Positions 26,937 to 35,734 are shown, counted from the stretch's first letter. The stretch is 40,689 nt of DNA from Chitinophaga tropicalis (GCF_009758205.1 NZ_WRXN01000027.1:1-40689); one strand, 5' to 3'. Program-made: numbers and translations. The notes: a model not told the origin generated them from the letters alone.

Positions 26937-28307
26937 ATGAGTCGCTACATATTTATCCTGTTATTGCTGTTGATGTGCTCCTGTCATAAGGATGAGAAGT
27001 TCAATGATGAGAAGCTGACAGCTGTGAGTGTATCCCTGCGCAGCAATAACGGGCAGATAGCTGTACCGGGTGGCAGCAGCTATACCCGTTCGGTAGATTA
27101 TGTAATGGTGCCGGTACAGGTAGTGCTATCTGCTGCTGCGCCTAAGATCTTTACTGTTGATATAGGTGTGAATAACGATACGGTTACGCAGCTGATCAAT
27201 AACCAGCAGTTGCCTGGTGCAATGCTGCTGGATGAAGCTTTTTATCAATTACCCCGCTCCGCAGAGATCCGTTTCGGGATCGATACTTTTACTATTCCTC
27301 TGCAGGTGAGTATGCAGGCAATAGAAAAGTATTATGGCAGTAAACTGGCGCTGGCGGTTACCCTGAGCAATCCAGGTAAGAACAATACCCTGGATGCCGC
27401 CGGCGCTACTGCTATTGTGGTGATCAATACATCAGAGATCATCCGGCCGGAAGATATTCATTACCTGTCGTTCACAGAGGCGGGAAAGATATGGCCGGTG
27501 CCATCGGGTACTGATCATATCCTGGGTACTATGGAGGTGACCATACCTGTCAGCGTGACGCTGGGCGGTGTAGCGGGCGGCGCCTTTTCCCTTAACCTGG
27601 CAGCTTTCCCGGATACAGCGCAGGCGCTGATAGATAATGGTACATTCAATAATGCTGTATTACTGAAGGAGGGGGATGACTATTCACTACCTGCCTCGTT
27701 GAGCTTTCCAGCGGGCATAAATACCGCTAAATTCAATTTGGTGGTCAAGACATCGTCATTACAAAAATATGCCGCTAATAAGCCTGTATTGGCGGTAGAG
27801 TTAAGCAGTCCGACCAAACACCTACTGGATTCTTCAAAACGGGTATTGGTGATGGAGCTGGATCCTACAAAACTGATAGAGACAGATATTACCAATACCA
27901 ATATCAGCTATAAGACCCAATATGAGAATACCAGCAATGCCAATGAGACTTCAGGTAAACTGGTTGATAATAACATCAATACTAAATTCCTGCTCTTCAA
28001 CTTTTCTACTGTATGGGCGCAGCTGGAGTTTGCCACTCCGCAGACAACGGGAGCTTATACTATGACTTCCGCCAATGATGCTCCCGGCAGGGACCCGAAG
28101 AACTGGACTATAGAAGGATCTGATAATGGTACTGACTGGACTGTGCTGGATACCCGTACTAACCAGGCGTTTGGTTCACGTTTCCTGACGGTGAAGTATA
28201 CTTTCTCCAACCAGGTTGCTTTTAAGTTTTACCGTCTTAATGTGAGTGCTGTGGGCAGTGGTACGCTTTTCCAGCTGGCGGAGTGGAGGTTGCTGAAACG
28301 ACCGTAG
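26937..28307 (+). CDS. DUF1735-like lipoprotein with C-terminal discoidin (F5/8 type C) domain
   Basis: I start at the ATG at 26937 (456 residues), because MSRYIFILLLLLMCSC gives a lipoprotein signal (Cys16, then HKDEKFND). An in-frame ATG at 26874 would bury it and overlap the previous gene. Two tandem beta domains of the DUF1735/BT_3987 type follow (about 35-160 and 165-310), each with a 'P..V.L...' Ig-like opening and a 'LLKEGDDYSLP' or 'LLDEAFYQLP' segment. The C-terminus (about 320-456) is a discoidin domain: 'SGKLVDNNINTKFL', 'PKNWTIEGSDNGTDWTVLDTR' and 'FKFYRLNVSAVGSGTLFQLAEWRLL'. Discoidin modules bind sugars or glycoproteins. It is the last gene before the terminator. Confidence 0.82.
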   Translation: MSRYIFILLLLLMCSCHKDEKFNDEKLTAVSVSLRSNNGQIAVPGGSSYTRSVDYVMVPVQVVLSAAAPKIFTVDIGVNNDTVTQLINNQQLPGAMLLDEAFYQLPRSAEIRFGIDTFTIPLQVSMQAIEKYYGSKLALAVTLSNPGKNNTLDAAGATAIVVINTSEIIRPEDIHYLSFTEAGKIWPVPSGTDHILGTMEVTIPVSVTLGGVAGGAFSLNLAAFPDTAQALIDNGTFNNAVLLKEGDDYSLPASLSFPAGINTAKFNLVVKTSSLQKYAANKPVLAVELSSPTKHLLDSSKRVLVMELDPTKLIETDITNTNISYKTQYENTSNANETSGKLVDNNINTKFLLFNFSTVWAQLEFATPQTTGAYTMTSANDAPGRDPKNWTIEGSDNGTDWTVLDTRTNQAFGSRFLTVKYTFSNQVAFKFYRLNVSAVGSGTLFQLAEWRLLKRP

Positions 28308-28330
28308 TTTCCCTTTGAATACCCTTTGAG

Positions 28331-28359
28331 AAGGCTGGCGTTTTGCCGGCCTTTTTTTG
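28331..28359 (+). terminator. terminator of the SusCD operon
   Basis: AAGGCTGGC and GCCGGCCTT pair around a 5-base loop (GTTTT), with one G-T pair, followed by seven T. It lies 23 bases past the last stop codon of the operon. Confidence 0.88.
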
Positions 28360-28427
28360 TATACGAGAGATTGGCAACCACTGATTTATGGCACGAAGAT
28401 GTTATGATCGTTTAAGCATCTCAGTTA

Positions 28428-28435
28428 TAATTTTG
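28428..28435 (+). promoter_or_regulatory. -7 box of the RHS toxin gene
   Basis: TAATTTTG fits TAnnTTTG exactly and lies 65 bases before the proposed start. The -33 region is weak. It follows the operon terminator, so the RHS gene is probably its own transcription unit. Confidence 0.45.
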
Positions 28436-28499
28436 CTTTATGGTTATGTGATGCGGATCTTAATGGTTCTGTCATTGTAATGCCCCTATTACCTGAAAG

Positions 28500-31400
28500 T
28501 TGAATTTTAGAATATTGAGAAAGTCTATCTATCTATTGATATGTACCATGGTAGCCGGTATGTCCGGTTTACAGGCCCAGAATGTTCCTGTTGCAGGACA
28601 GCCCGTAAATGCAGTGCCAACTACTGTACCGTCCCGGTATAATAATACTGTTGTGAACTATATCCGCTCCTGGGAGCCGAGTATGCCTACATCTGATATT
28701 AATGTGGTGGTATCAGAGAACAGGACGTTGTCTGAAGTAAAGCAGGGAACACAGTATTTTGATGGTCTTGGTCGTCCGCTGCAGACGGTGCAGAAGGCGG
28801 TCAGTTCCCAGGGGAGGGACCTTGTGACACCGGTAGTCTATGATGCGTATGGACGGGAGAGATTTAAGTATCTGCCTTATGTTCAACAATCTGGTAATAG
28901 TAATGATGGTAAGTTTAAAATGGATCCGTTTGGTGAGCAACAGGCCTTTTATCAGAATAATATTCTTAATCCTGGTGTTGCCGGTGAGAATATTTACTAT
29001 AGCCAGGTGGAATATGAATCTTCTCCATTGAACAGGATATTAAAGGCCTATGCTCCGGGAAATAGCTGGGCACAGCAAGGAGGGAACAGGCCTGTGGCGA
29101 ATCAATACCTGGCTAATACAGTCACTGATTCGGTACGTATATGGAAAATGAATGCTGTGGTTCCTGTAAGTGTCAGTACTTATGCCGCCAATCAATTGTA
29201 TAAGAACGTCACAATTGATGAAGGGGGAAGCCAGGTAATTGAGTATAAAGATAAAGAGGGGAAAGTGATCCTGAAGAAATCTCAACTGGTCAATACTCCT
29301 GGTAGCGCTCATGTGGGATGGTTATGTACATATTACGTGTATGATGATCTGGGTAACCTTGCATTTGTGATACCTCCCAAAGCAGTAGAATCAATTATAG
29401 CCAGCTGGAGTATTACGACAGATGTTGCGATAGAACTTTGCTTCAGTTATCAGTTTGATAATCGTAACAGGATGATAGTAAAGCAGGTACCTGGAGCTGG
29501 TCCGGTTTACATGGTGTATGATACGCGGGACAGGCTGGTGTTTACGCAGGATGCTGTGCAACGTTCTAAATCTACACCCGAATGGCTGGCTACATTTTAC
29601 GATGCGTTGAATCGTCCTGTTATGACGGCAATTTATAAGTCGGCCGGTACAAGGGAGGTGTTACAGCAGAGTATGAATACAGCTTCTTCCGGCAGTGGGA
29701 CAATTAGTTATGATTTCCCCGCTAAAGCAGATCTGTATGTTGACAGGTATGCAGGAGAGAACAAATTTACGGCTACTCAGAACATAAACTTTACGGCAAA
29801 TTTTGATTCAGGGGAAGGGGCAACTTTCGATGCTAATATTGAACCGGGAGGTTCTTCGGGAACAACGGCAATAGTTGCAACTAATCCGCTGCCTGGGATA
29901 TCTTCAGCAGATCTGACGCCGTTGACATATACCTATTACGATAATTATGATTATGCCGGCAGACTTCCTTTTGAAGCCGGCGACATTAGCAAGCCACAGG
30001 CCGGGAGAAATCCTTATGCGGAAGCATTACCTGGTACACCGAGTGTTATGACCAACGGGTTAGTTACAGGATCAAAGGTGCGTGTATTAGGTACAGATCA
30101 GTGGTTAACTGCCAGTTCTTACTATGATGATAAAGGACGTACTATCCAAACTATAAGTGAGAATAATGTTGGGGGACGTGAGGTCGTAACCAGTCTTTAT
30201 GATTTTAATGGTAAAGTGCTAAGTAGCTATGTTAACCATAAAAATCCCCGAAGCGTGCTGACGCCGGAAGTAAGGATATTGACTACTAATTTATATGATG
30301 CTGCCGGCAGGTTGATCGAGGTGAAAAAGAAGATAGACGATGAGGCAGAGCAAGTAGTAGCAATTAATAGTTATGATGAATTGGGACAGCTTAAACAGAA
30401 GCGCCTGGGAGTAACCGGAGCTGATGCACAGCTGGATTCGGTGACTTATACCTATAATATCCGTGGTTGGGTGTCGGGTATTAACAAGGCTTTTGTAAAT
30501 ACTTCTAATAGCAGCTCTAATTGGTTCGGGCAAGAGTTGAGCTATGATCAGGGATTTACCTCTAATCAGTATAATGGAAATATATCCGGTATCAAATGGA
30601 AGACAAAAGGTGATGGCATTGGCCGGGCGTATGGTTATGGCTACGATAAGGTAAACCGCCTTACAGTAGCGGATTTTACTCAACAGAATAGTGGAAGTAG
30701 TTTATGGACAAATGATAAAGTAGACTTTTCAGTAAATAATCTGTTGTATGATGCTAATGGTAACATTAACTCCATGACGCAGAAAGGTATGGTTGGAAGC
30801 AGTGTTGCAACTATCGACCAACTTAGTTATTCTTATCAGACTAATAGTAATAAGCTGCTGGCAGTTGCAGATCCAGGCAGTACGGCAGAAGCTAAACTGG
30901 GAGATTTCAATAATGGCACCAATACAGGAGATGACTACAGCTATGATGCGAATGGCAACCTGATAACTGATCAGAATAAGAATATCGGTTCTATTGTTTA
31001 CAATCATTTAAATCTCCCTGCACAGATTACAATCATCGGGAAAGGTGTGATCAGCTATTTGTACGATGCAGCAGGTAATAAGCTGAAAAAGACTGTGGTA
31101 GATAACACAGTATCACCGTCCAGAATAACTGTTACCGATTATCTTGCTGGTTTTGTTTACAGACAGGATAGTTTGGAGTATACCGGGCATGAAGAAGGGC
31201 GTATTCGCCCGGTGTATAAATCCGGTCAGCCGGTTACTTATGCCTATGATTATTTTGAGAAAGATCACCTTGGTAACGTGAGAGTTGTACTGGGAACACA
31301 GGCGGAAGCGAATGTTTATGCTGCTACGATGGAAACAGCTGCTGCTGAAAAAGAGAATGCTTTGTTCAGTAACATAGATGCTACCCGTTCAACATTACCT

Positions 31401-32867
31401 GCTGGTTATCCGGAAGATGCAACAACAAATCCTAATACTTATGTTGCCAAACTGAACAAGAATGCTGCTAAAATAGGACCTTCATTAGTTTTGAGAGTCA
31501 TGGCAGGAGATACTATTCAGGCGGTTGTAAAGGCCTTTTACCAGAGTGCCGGCGCCAGCCAATCAGCTGCCACTGCTGAAGAAATGGTGATAGCTGCCAT
31601 TTCTGCTTTCAGCACTGGAAATCTGACTGAAGGAGTTCATGCGGCTCTTGGCGCTAATGCTCCAATTGCCAATAACTTTACAGGAGATGATTACCAGGCC
31701 TTAAAGAATACTGATCCATTACAGAACCTGAGTGATAAGCCTAAAGCTTACTTGAATTATGTTCTGTTCGATGATCAGTTTAAAATGGTGAATGAGAATA
31801 GTGGAGTCAGGCAGGTACAGGGTAGTCCGAACGTTATTCAACCGCTGGGAACCGGAAGTATGGTGATAAAGAAGACAGGATTTATTTATATTTATTCTTC
31901 TAATGAGAGTGCAGAAAACGTGTTCTTTGATAACCTGGTAGTTGTGCATAATAGCGGACCGTTGTTGGAAGAGACGCATTATTATCCGTTTGGGTTGACA
32001 ATGGCAGGGATTAGTGCAAATGCTTTGAAAGGTAATAGCTATACTGGGAATAGGTTAAAATATAATGGGAAGGAGTTGCAGAGTAGGGAGTTTGTGAATG
32101 GAAACGGGTTGGAATGGTATGATTATGGCGCCAGGGTGTATGATCAGCAGATTGGGAGGTGGCATGTTGTGGATCCTCTTGCGGAGAAGATGAGAAGGCA
32201 TTCTCCTTTTAACTATGCATTCGATAATCCAATAAGATTTGTTGATGCTGATGGGATGGCGCCAACAGATATCATTTTACGTGGTGATGCAAAATTTATG
32301 CAGAGAGCATTTTCAGATCTGCAAAAACTCACAAATGATAAGTTGGCATTGCTGCCCAGTGGAAAAGTAGTTTTTGCAAATACCCAGCAAGCGACTTTGG
32401 CAATTAATACAGGAGAAGTTAGTACTTTTAGCATGATAAATACAGGAGCCGATAAACCAATCGGAACCGAGTTGGTAAAATCTATAATAAATTCAGACAA
32501 GAAAGCTTGGGTAACGGAAGCCATTTATGAAAATGTAACAAATGCTGCCGATGAAAATCCAGAAGCAGACTTACAACCTGACGGCTCTAAAGGAAAAGGA
32601 TCCGATGTTGTGATTAGGTATAGCCCATACGATACTGAAGGAGGAACTGATGTTAACGGAAATACTCAAAGACCAACTGTAATAGCTATTGGACATGAAT
32701 TGAAACATGCTCAAAACATGATGACAGGACAAAGAGACCGTAGCGACTCCGGGAAAACGGATCCAGAAGTGCCGGGTAAAAAATTAAACAATGAGGAAGT
32801 AAAAGCAAGAAGCTTTGAAAATAAAATTCGCAAGGAACATAATATTCCTGACAGAGTATTACCATGA
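28500..32867 (+). CDS. secreted RHS-repeat polymorphic toxin with C-terminal M91 (NleD-like) metallopeptidase
   Basis: The product has 1455 residues. A TGA at 28494 lies in frame just upstream, so the start is the TTG at 28500; this gives a normal signal peptide ending LQAQ at residue 27. The N-terminal region (about 45-200) resembles DUF6443 ('QYFDGLGRPLQTVQKAVSSQ'). YD/RHS repeats follow to about 1180, with 'YDANGNI', 'YDAAGNKLKK' and 'YDYFEKDHLGNVRVVLG'. The RHS core (about 1186-1252) ends 'ARVYDQQIGRWHVVDPLAE…FVDADG', the junction after which toxin tips are swapped. The tip (about 1253-1455) has HELKH (1399-1403) and a later NEE…ENKIRKEHNIPDR block, as in M91 effector peptidases. The tip is visibly more AT-rich than the core. 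The target is unknown. Confidence 0.85.
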   Translation: MNFRILRKSIYLLICTMVAGMSGLQAQNVPVAGQPVNAVPTTVPSRYNNTVVNYIRSWEPSMPTSDINVVVSENRTLSEVKQGTQYFDGLGRPLQTVQKAVSSQGRDLVTPVVYDAYGRERFKYLPYVQQSGNSNDGKFKMDPFGEQQAFYQNNILNPGVAGENIYYSQVEYESSPLNRILKAYAPGNSWAQQGGNRPVANQYLANTVTDSVRIWKMNAVVPVSVSTYAANQLYKNVTIDEGGSQVIEYKDKEGKVILKKSQLVNTPGSAHVGWLCTYYVYDDLGNLAFVIPPKAVESIIASWSITTDVAIELCFSYQFDNRNRMIVKQVPGAGPVYMVYDTRDRLVFTQDAVQRSKSTPEWLATFYDALNRPVMTAIYKSAGTREVLQQSMNTASSGSGTISYDFPAKADLYVDRYAGENKFTATQNINFTANFDSGEGATFDANIEPGGSSGTTAIVATNPLPGISSADLTPLTYTYYDNYDYAGRLPFEAGDISKPQAGRNPYAEALPGTPSVMTNGLVTGSKVRVLGTDQWLTASSYYDDKGRTIQTISENNVGGREVVTSLYDFNGKVLSSYVNHKNPRSVLTPEVRILTTNLYDAAGRLIEVKKKIDDEAEQVVAINSYDELGQLKQKRLGVTGADAQLDSVTYTYNIRGWVSGINKAFVNTSNSSSNWFGQELSYDQGFTSNQYNGNISGIKWKTKGDGIGRAYGYGYDKVNRLTVADFTQQNSGSSLWTNDKVDFSVNNLLYDANGNINSMTQKGMVGSSVATIDQLSYSYQTNSNKLLAVADPGSTAEAKLGDFNNGTNTGDDYSYDANGNLITDQNKNIGSIVYNHLNLPAQITIIGKGVISYLYDAAGNKLKKTVVDNTVSPSRITVTDYLAGFVYRQDSLEYTGHEEGRIRPVYKSGQPVTYAYDYFEKDHLGNVRVVLGTQAEANVYAATMETAAAEKENALFSNIDATRSTLPAGYPEDATTNPNTYVAKLNKNAAKIGPSLVLRVMAGDTIQAVVKAFYQSAGASQSAATAEEMVIAAISAFSTGNLTEGVHAALGANAPIANNFTGDDYQALKNTDPLQNLSDKPKAYLNYVLFDDQFKMVNENSGVRQVQGSPNVIQPLGTGSMVIKKTGFIYIYSSNESAENVFFDNLVVVHNSGPLLEETHYYPFGLTMAGISANALKGNSYTGNRLKYNGKELQSREFVNGNGLEWYDYGARVYDQQIGRWHVVDPLAEKMRRHSPFNYAFDNPIRFVDADGMAPTDIILRGDAKFMQRAFSDLQKLTNDKLALLPSGKVVFANTQQATLAINTGEVSTFSMINTGADKPIGTELVKSIINSDKKAWVTEAIYENVTNAADENPEADLQPDGSKGKGSDVVIRYSPYDTEGGTDVNGNTQRPTVIAIGHELKHAQNMMTGQRDRSDSGKTDPEVPGKKLNNEEVKARSFENKIRKEHNIPDRVLP

Positions 32868-33343
32868 TCATGAGAAAAATTATAATAATTATAGCCGCTT
32901 TACTTTCGGGGTGTGCCAACCAACCACCTCAAAGTTGTAATACGAAATATTTAATACATATTTGGAATGCACATCCTTCCCGGGCTTATACAGACTTTTA
33001 TAATATTAGCAATGATAGTCTCTCGATTGAATTTATTGGAGGTGTAGTTGGAGATACCAATAAAATTGTATTTAGTAAAGCCTTAACCGAAGATGATAGA
33101 TTAAATATCTGTAATTATCTCAGCTCTTTTGACATTGATACCCTGAAGCAGGAGTATATCAATCATTTTGCCGAGGATGGGGATCAAAAAAGAATTGAAT
33201 TAAAGTTTGGTAACAAGACTAAAATAATTGATGTGGCAAACTTTTATCAAAAAGATTTAGATGGTCTTTTTGAAATAATTAATAATGTGACCCGCGAAAA
33301 ACGTTACAAGATCTGGTACGAAAAACCGGTTTCATTTAAATGA
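32864..33343 (+). CDS. small lipoprotein, probable immunity protein to the RHS-M91 toxin
   Basis: This 159-residue protein starts within the toxin stop (ATGA overlap), or at a second ATG at 32870. The N-terminus MRKIIIIIAALLSGC is a lipoprotein signal peptide, with lipid Cys at residue 17. The mature part is an acidic/aromatic alpha-beta domain ('LTEDDRLNICNYLSSFDIDTLKQEYINHF…') that I do not recognise. Its AT-rich composition matches the toxin tip rather than the RHS core. Position, size and coupling are those of cognate immunity proteins in polymorphic toxin loci. A lipid anchor would place it where an incoming periplasmic or surface toxin is met. The immunity role is inferred, not proven. 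Confidence 0.65.
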   Translation: MIMRKIIIIIAALLSGCANQPPQSCNTKYLIHIWNAHPSRAYTDFYNISNDSLSIEFIGGVVGDTNKIVFSKALTEDDRLNICNYLSSFDIDTLKQEYINHFAEDGDQKRIELKFGNKTKIIDVANFYQKDLDGLFEIINNVTREKRYKIWYEKPVSFK

Positions 33344-33448
33344 ATAAATCGTTAAAGTTGTCATCCGTCACAGGTCTTCAACAGCGCTACATAGTAAATT
33401 CTTTACCTACAAATTATCAGCATAATGCTGACAGGGGTTTCAGCCTCC

Positions 33449-34684
33449 TTATTTCCCAATGAGCGGGCTGAAAGTCCCATCTTTAAAATTATATTTCCTG
33501 GTACTACCATCAGACAATGAGATATAGAGCAGATCACTAAAGCTGTTGTTATTCTCCTGGCTGGCCATTACTACTAAATGATCAGGCAACTCTATTACCT
33601 TGACGATATTCCGCATATTGGTAGCTATCTGCCATAACTTCTTACCATCCTGTTTTACGGCAGTTAACAGTATAGGCGCATCCCGTTCAACAGTGGTGCG
33701 GTGAAGGATAATATGGCCGCCTCCCGGGAGCTGGAAAGCTGTTTGGTGTTTCTCATCTCCACGGCTGAGCAGCTGGTAAATGCCTTTATAATACAGGGGA
33801 TCGTTCTGGCTGAATAGGAGGGTGTCCTGGTTAGCAGCTTTCAGGAATCCACCATAGAGGTATAGGTCGTTGTTTGCTTTTTGGAGCGTAAGCTGTTTGC
33901 CGGTGAATAGAAACCTGCGTGCTGCTTCCCGGGGGCCGTAAGGTATTTTATTTCCCTGTTGTAGTAACTGTTGATCTTTATCGCTCATCAGGGCGGAGTA
34001 TAATTCTCCTTCTCTGGTGATAGTTACCAGTTGGGTATTATAGTCTATATGGTGCGGTTTATGTGTTGATTTCTCAAAGTAAGGGTTGTCTTCCTGTTTG
34101 GTCTGAAGTGTATTCCCGTCCAGGAGATAGGTGAGTCCGTCGGAACCTTTTATGACCACAGCCTGTAGAGAATCGTTGTAAGCGTAGTTGTTTATGAATG
34201 TGGGATATATGGAGCTTTCGGTAAGCAGCTTATCCTGCAGATCTTTGAGGTTTTCATTGCGCGCTACGATTTCGCCGGTTTCTTTGCTGATGACATACAG
34301 TTCATTGCGCAGGAAGAAGAGATACCTGGAAGACTGGCCCAGCAGTATTGCATCTCCCCAATCCTGGCCGCGGTTGTTCTCAGCTTTGAGCCGGTGGCTC
34401 CATAATACTTTGCCTGTTTCTATATCTATAGCCTGGGCATATAACTTTGAAGAACCTGATACAGAGGTAAATCCTTTGCTGCTTCTGACAGAGCTGGCCT
34501 GGAATTTTTTCAGCACTGTGGCCAGTACCGGTTTGCCATTGTGCATATATACAATGGCATCGTCCTGGGCGTTGCTGCTACTGTGTTTTTTCATCACCGA
34601 AAAAATATAGTAAGGTAATCCGACAAGCATAACAAGCCCGAATACCACAGCGATGAAAATTCCAGTCTTCGAAGAGCGGTTCAT
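33449..34684 (-). CDS. membrane-anchored beta-propeller-like protein of unknown function
   Basis: I start at ATG 34684 (411 residues); the longer frame begins with GTG and adds 15 residues without value. One N-terminal membrane segment (about 7-30, 'GIFIAVVFGLVMLVGLPYYIFSVM') anchors a large extracytoplasmic domain. PQQ/WD-like blades are visible: 'LYAQAIDIETGKVLWSHRLKAE', 'LYVISKETGEIVARN', 'LTYLLDGNTLQTKQ' and 'LTAVKQDGKKLWQIAT'. No quinone-binding or catalytic motif can be identified. The protein recalls hypothetical 'PA2928 family' proteins, but I am not sure of that name. It converges with the toxin/immunity pair. A small palindrome (CAGCAT-A-ATGCTG, 33418-33430) lies between them without a T-run. 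Confidence 0.7.
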   Translation of the reverse strand: MNRSSKTGIFIAVVFGLVMLVGLPYYIFSVMKKHSSSNAQDDAIVYMHNGKPVLATVLKKFQASSVRSSKGFTSVSGSSKLYAQAIDIETGKVLWSHRLKAENNRGQDWGDAILLGQSSRYLFFLRNELYVISKETGEIVARNENLKDLQDKLLTESSIYPTFINNYAYNDSLQAVVIKGSDGLTYLLDGNTLQTKQEDNPYFEKSTHKPHHIDYNTQLVTITREGELYSALMSDKDQQLLQQGNKIPYGPREAARRFLFTGKQLTLQKANNDLYLYGGFLKAANQDTLLFSQNDPLYYKGIYQLLSRGDEKHQTAFQLPGGGHIILHRTTVERDAPILLTAVKQDGKKLWQIATNMRNIVKVIELPDHLVVMASQENNNSFSDLLYISLSDGSTRKYNFKDGTFSPLIGK

Positions 34685-34779
34685 GATAAATAATAGTTTA
34701 TAGTTGCATATAAGTGCAAGGAACAGCACAAGTTATAAATTTCTTAACTTACCGGGGCTTTCTTTAAAAAATTATCATC

Positions 34780-35307
34780 ATGACAGATGCAAGAATAACA
34801 GTGAAGCAGGGCGATATCACCAAAACTGAGGTGGATGCTATTGTCAATGCTGCTAACTCTTCGTTACTGGGCGGCGGGGGAGTAGATGGCGCTATACACC
34901 GCGCTGGCGGGCCAGCAATACTGGAAGAATGTTACAGGATAAGAGAAAGACAGGGTGGGTGTAAAACAGGGGAGGCAGTGATCACTACTGCGGGGAAGCT
35001 ACCCGCAAAATATGTGATCCATACTGTTGGTCCTGTATGGAATAAGGGAAGTGAAGAAGAAAAGACATTGTTGAAGAATGCGTATATCAACAGCCTGAAA
35101 CTGGCAATGGAGAATGAGGTAGCAACCGTTGCGTTTCCCAATATCAGTACAGGCATTTACCGGTTTCCTAAAAAGGTAGCTGCTGAAATAGCTATTGATG
35201 CGGTTAAGGCATTCCTGCGAAAGAACCGGTCGATAAAGCAGGTCGTGTTTGTGTGTTTTGACCAGGAGAACTATGAGCTATATACTTCGATGATGGCTGA
35301 AGAATAG
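34780..35307 (+). CDS. macro-domain protein, probable O-acetyl-ADP-ribose deacetylase
   Basis: This 175-residue protein consists of a single macro domain, the usual length for YmdB-type enzymes. The ADP-ribose-binding motifs are intact: GDIT (11-14), VDAIVNAANSSLLGGGGVDG (18-37) with the conserved Asn and Gly-rich loop, and PNISTGIYRFP (about 119-131), the phosphate-binding loop. The family hydrolyses O-acetyl-ADP-ribose and can remove ADP-ribose from Asp/Glu side chains; it is cytoplasmic. The gene stands alone, divergent from the propeller-like gene with a 95-base shared upstream region. Nothing nearby (no sirtuin or ART gene) links it to a specific pathway. Confidence 0.93.
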   Translation: MTDARITVKQGDITKTEVDAIVNAANSSLLGGGGVDGAIHRAGGPAILEECYRIRERQGGCKTGEAVITTAGKLPAKYVIHTVGPVWNKGSEEEKTLLKNAYINSLKLAMENEVATVAFPNISTGIYRFPKKVAAEIAIDAVKAFLRKNRSIKQVVFVCFDQENYELYTSMMAEE

Positions 35308-35734
35308 GGATAACAGGGTAGTGAAAAGATGAGCAAATAGTGACTCGTTTTTTTCCAAATTAGCTGTGTGAGTAATAGCAGCAATATTTCTTGTTGCTAT
35401 TAACTTTTTTATTTGAAATATTTTGTAATTTCATTTCATCGCAATTTGCATTGAAAGCCTTACTGCGAGAAGGTTGCAGCGAAGGGATAAAGATGTGTTT
35501 AACCCAATCCGGATAAGAAATGTTCCCCTGAGAATAACAGAACCGGTATTAAATGGCAAGTTAACCTGAATAAGATGATCAGTATCCACAATAAACGTAT
35601 GAGAGATATCCGTATTCTTAAACTATTTTATCTTACTGCTAAAGGTGCACTGACTCATAATTACCTACTTAGCTGCCGCAGGTGTGCAGTGAAGTATTCC
35701 AATCCTATTCTCCTCTTCACCCAAAATAGCTCAT
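35308..35734. other. 427-base intergenic region
   Basis: No convincing gene lies here; the short open frame at 35575-35757 overlaps the next gene and has no protein-like composition. It begins with a chance-like match to a homing-endonuclease site (35305-35322). The AT-rich stretch around 35390-35440 is the likeliest promoter region for the next gene, but no clear box is seen. Confidence 0.6.

Noticed and set aside
33418..33430. CAGCAT-A-ATGCTG palindrome as a terminator between the immunity gene and the propeller-like gene
   Set aside because: It has a one-base loop and no T-run on either strand, so termination is not supported.
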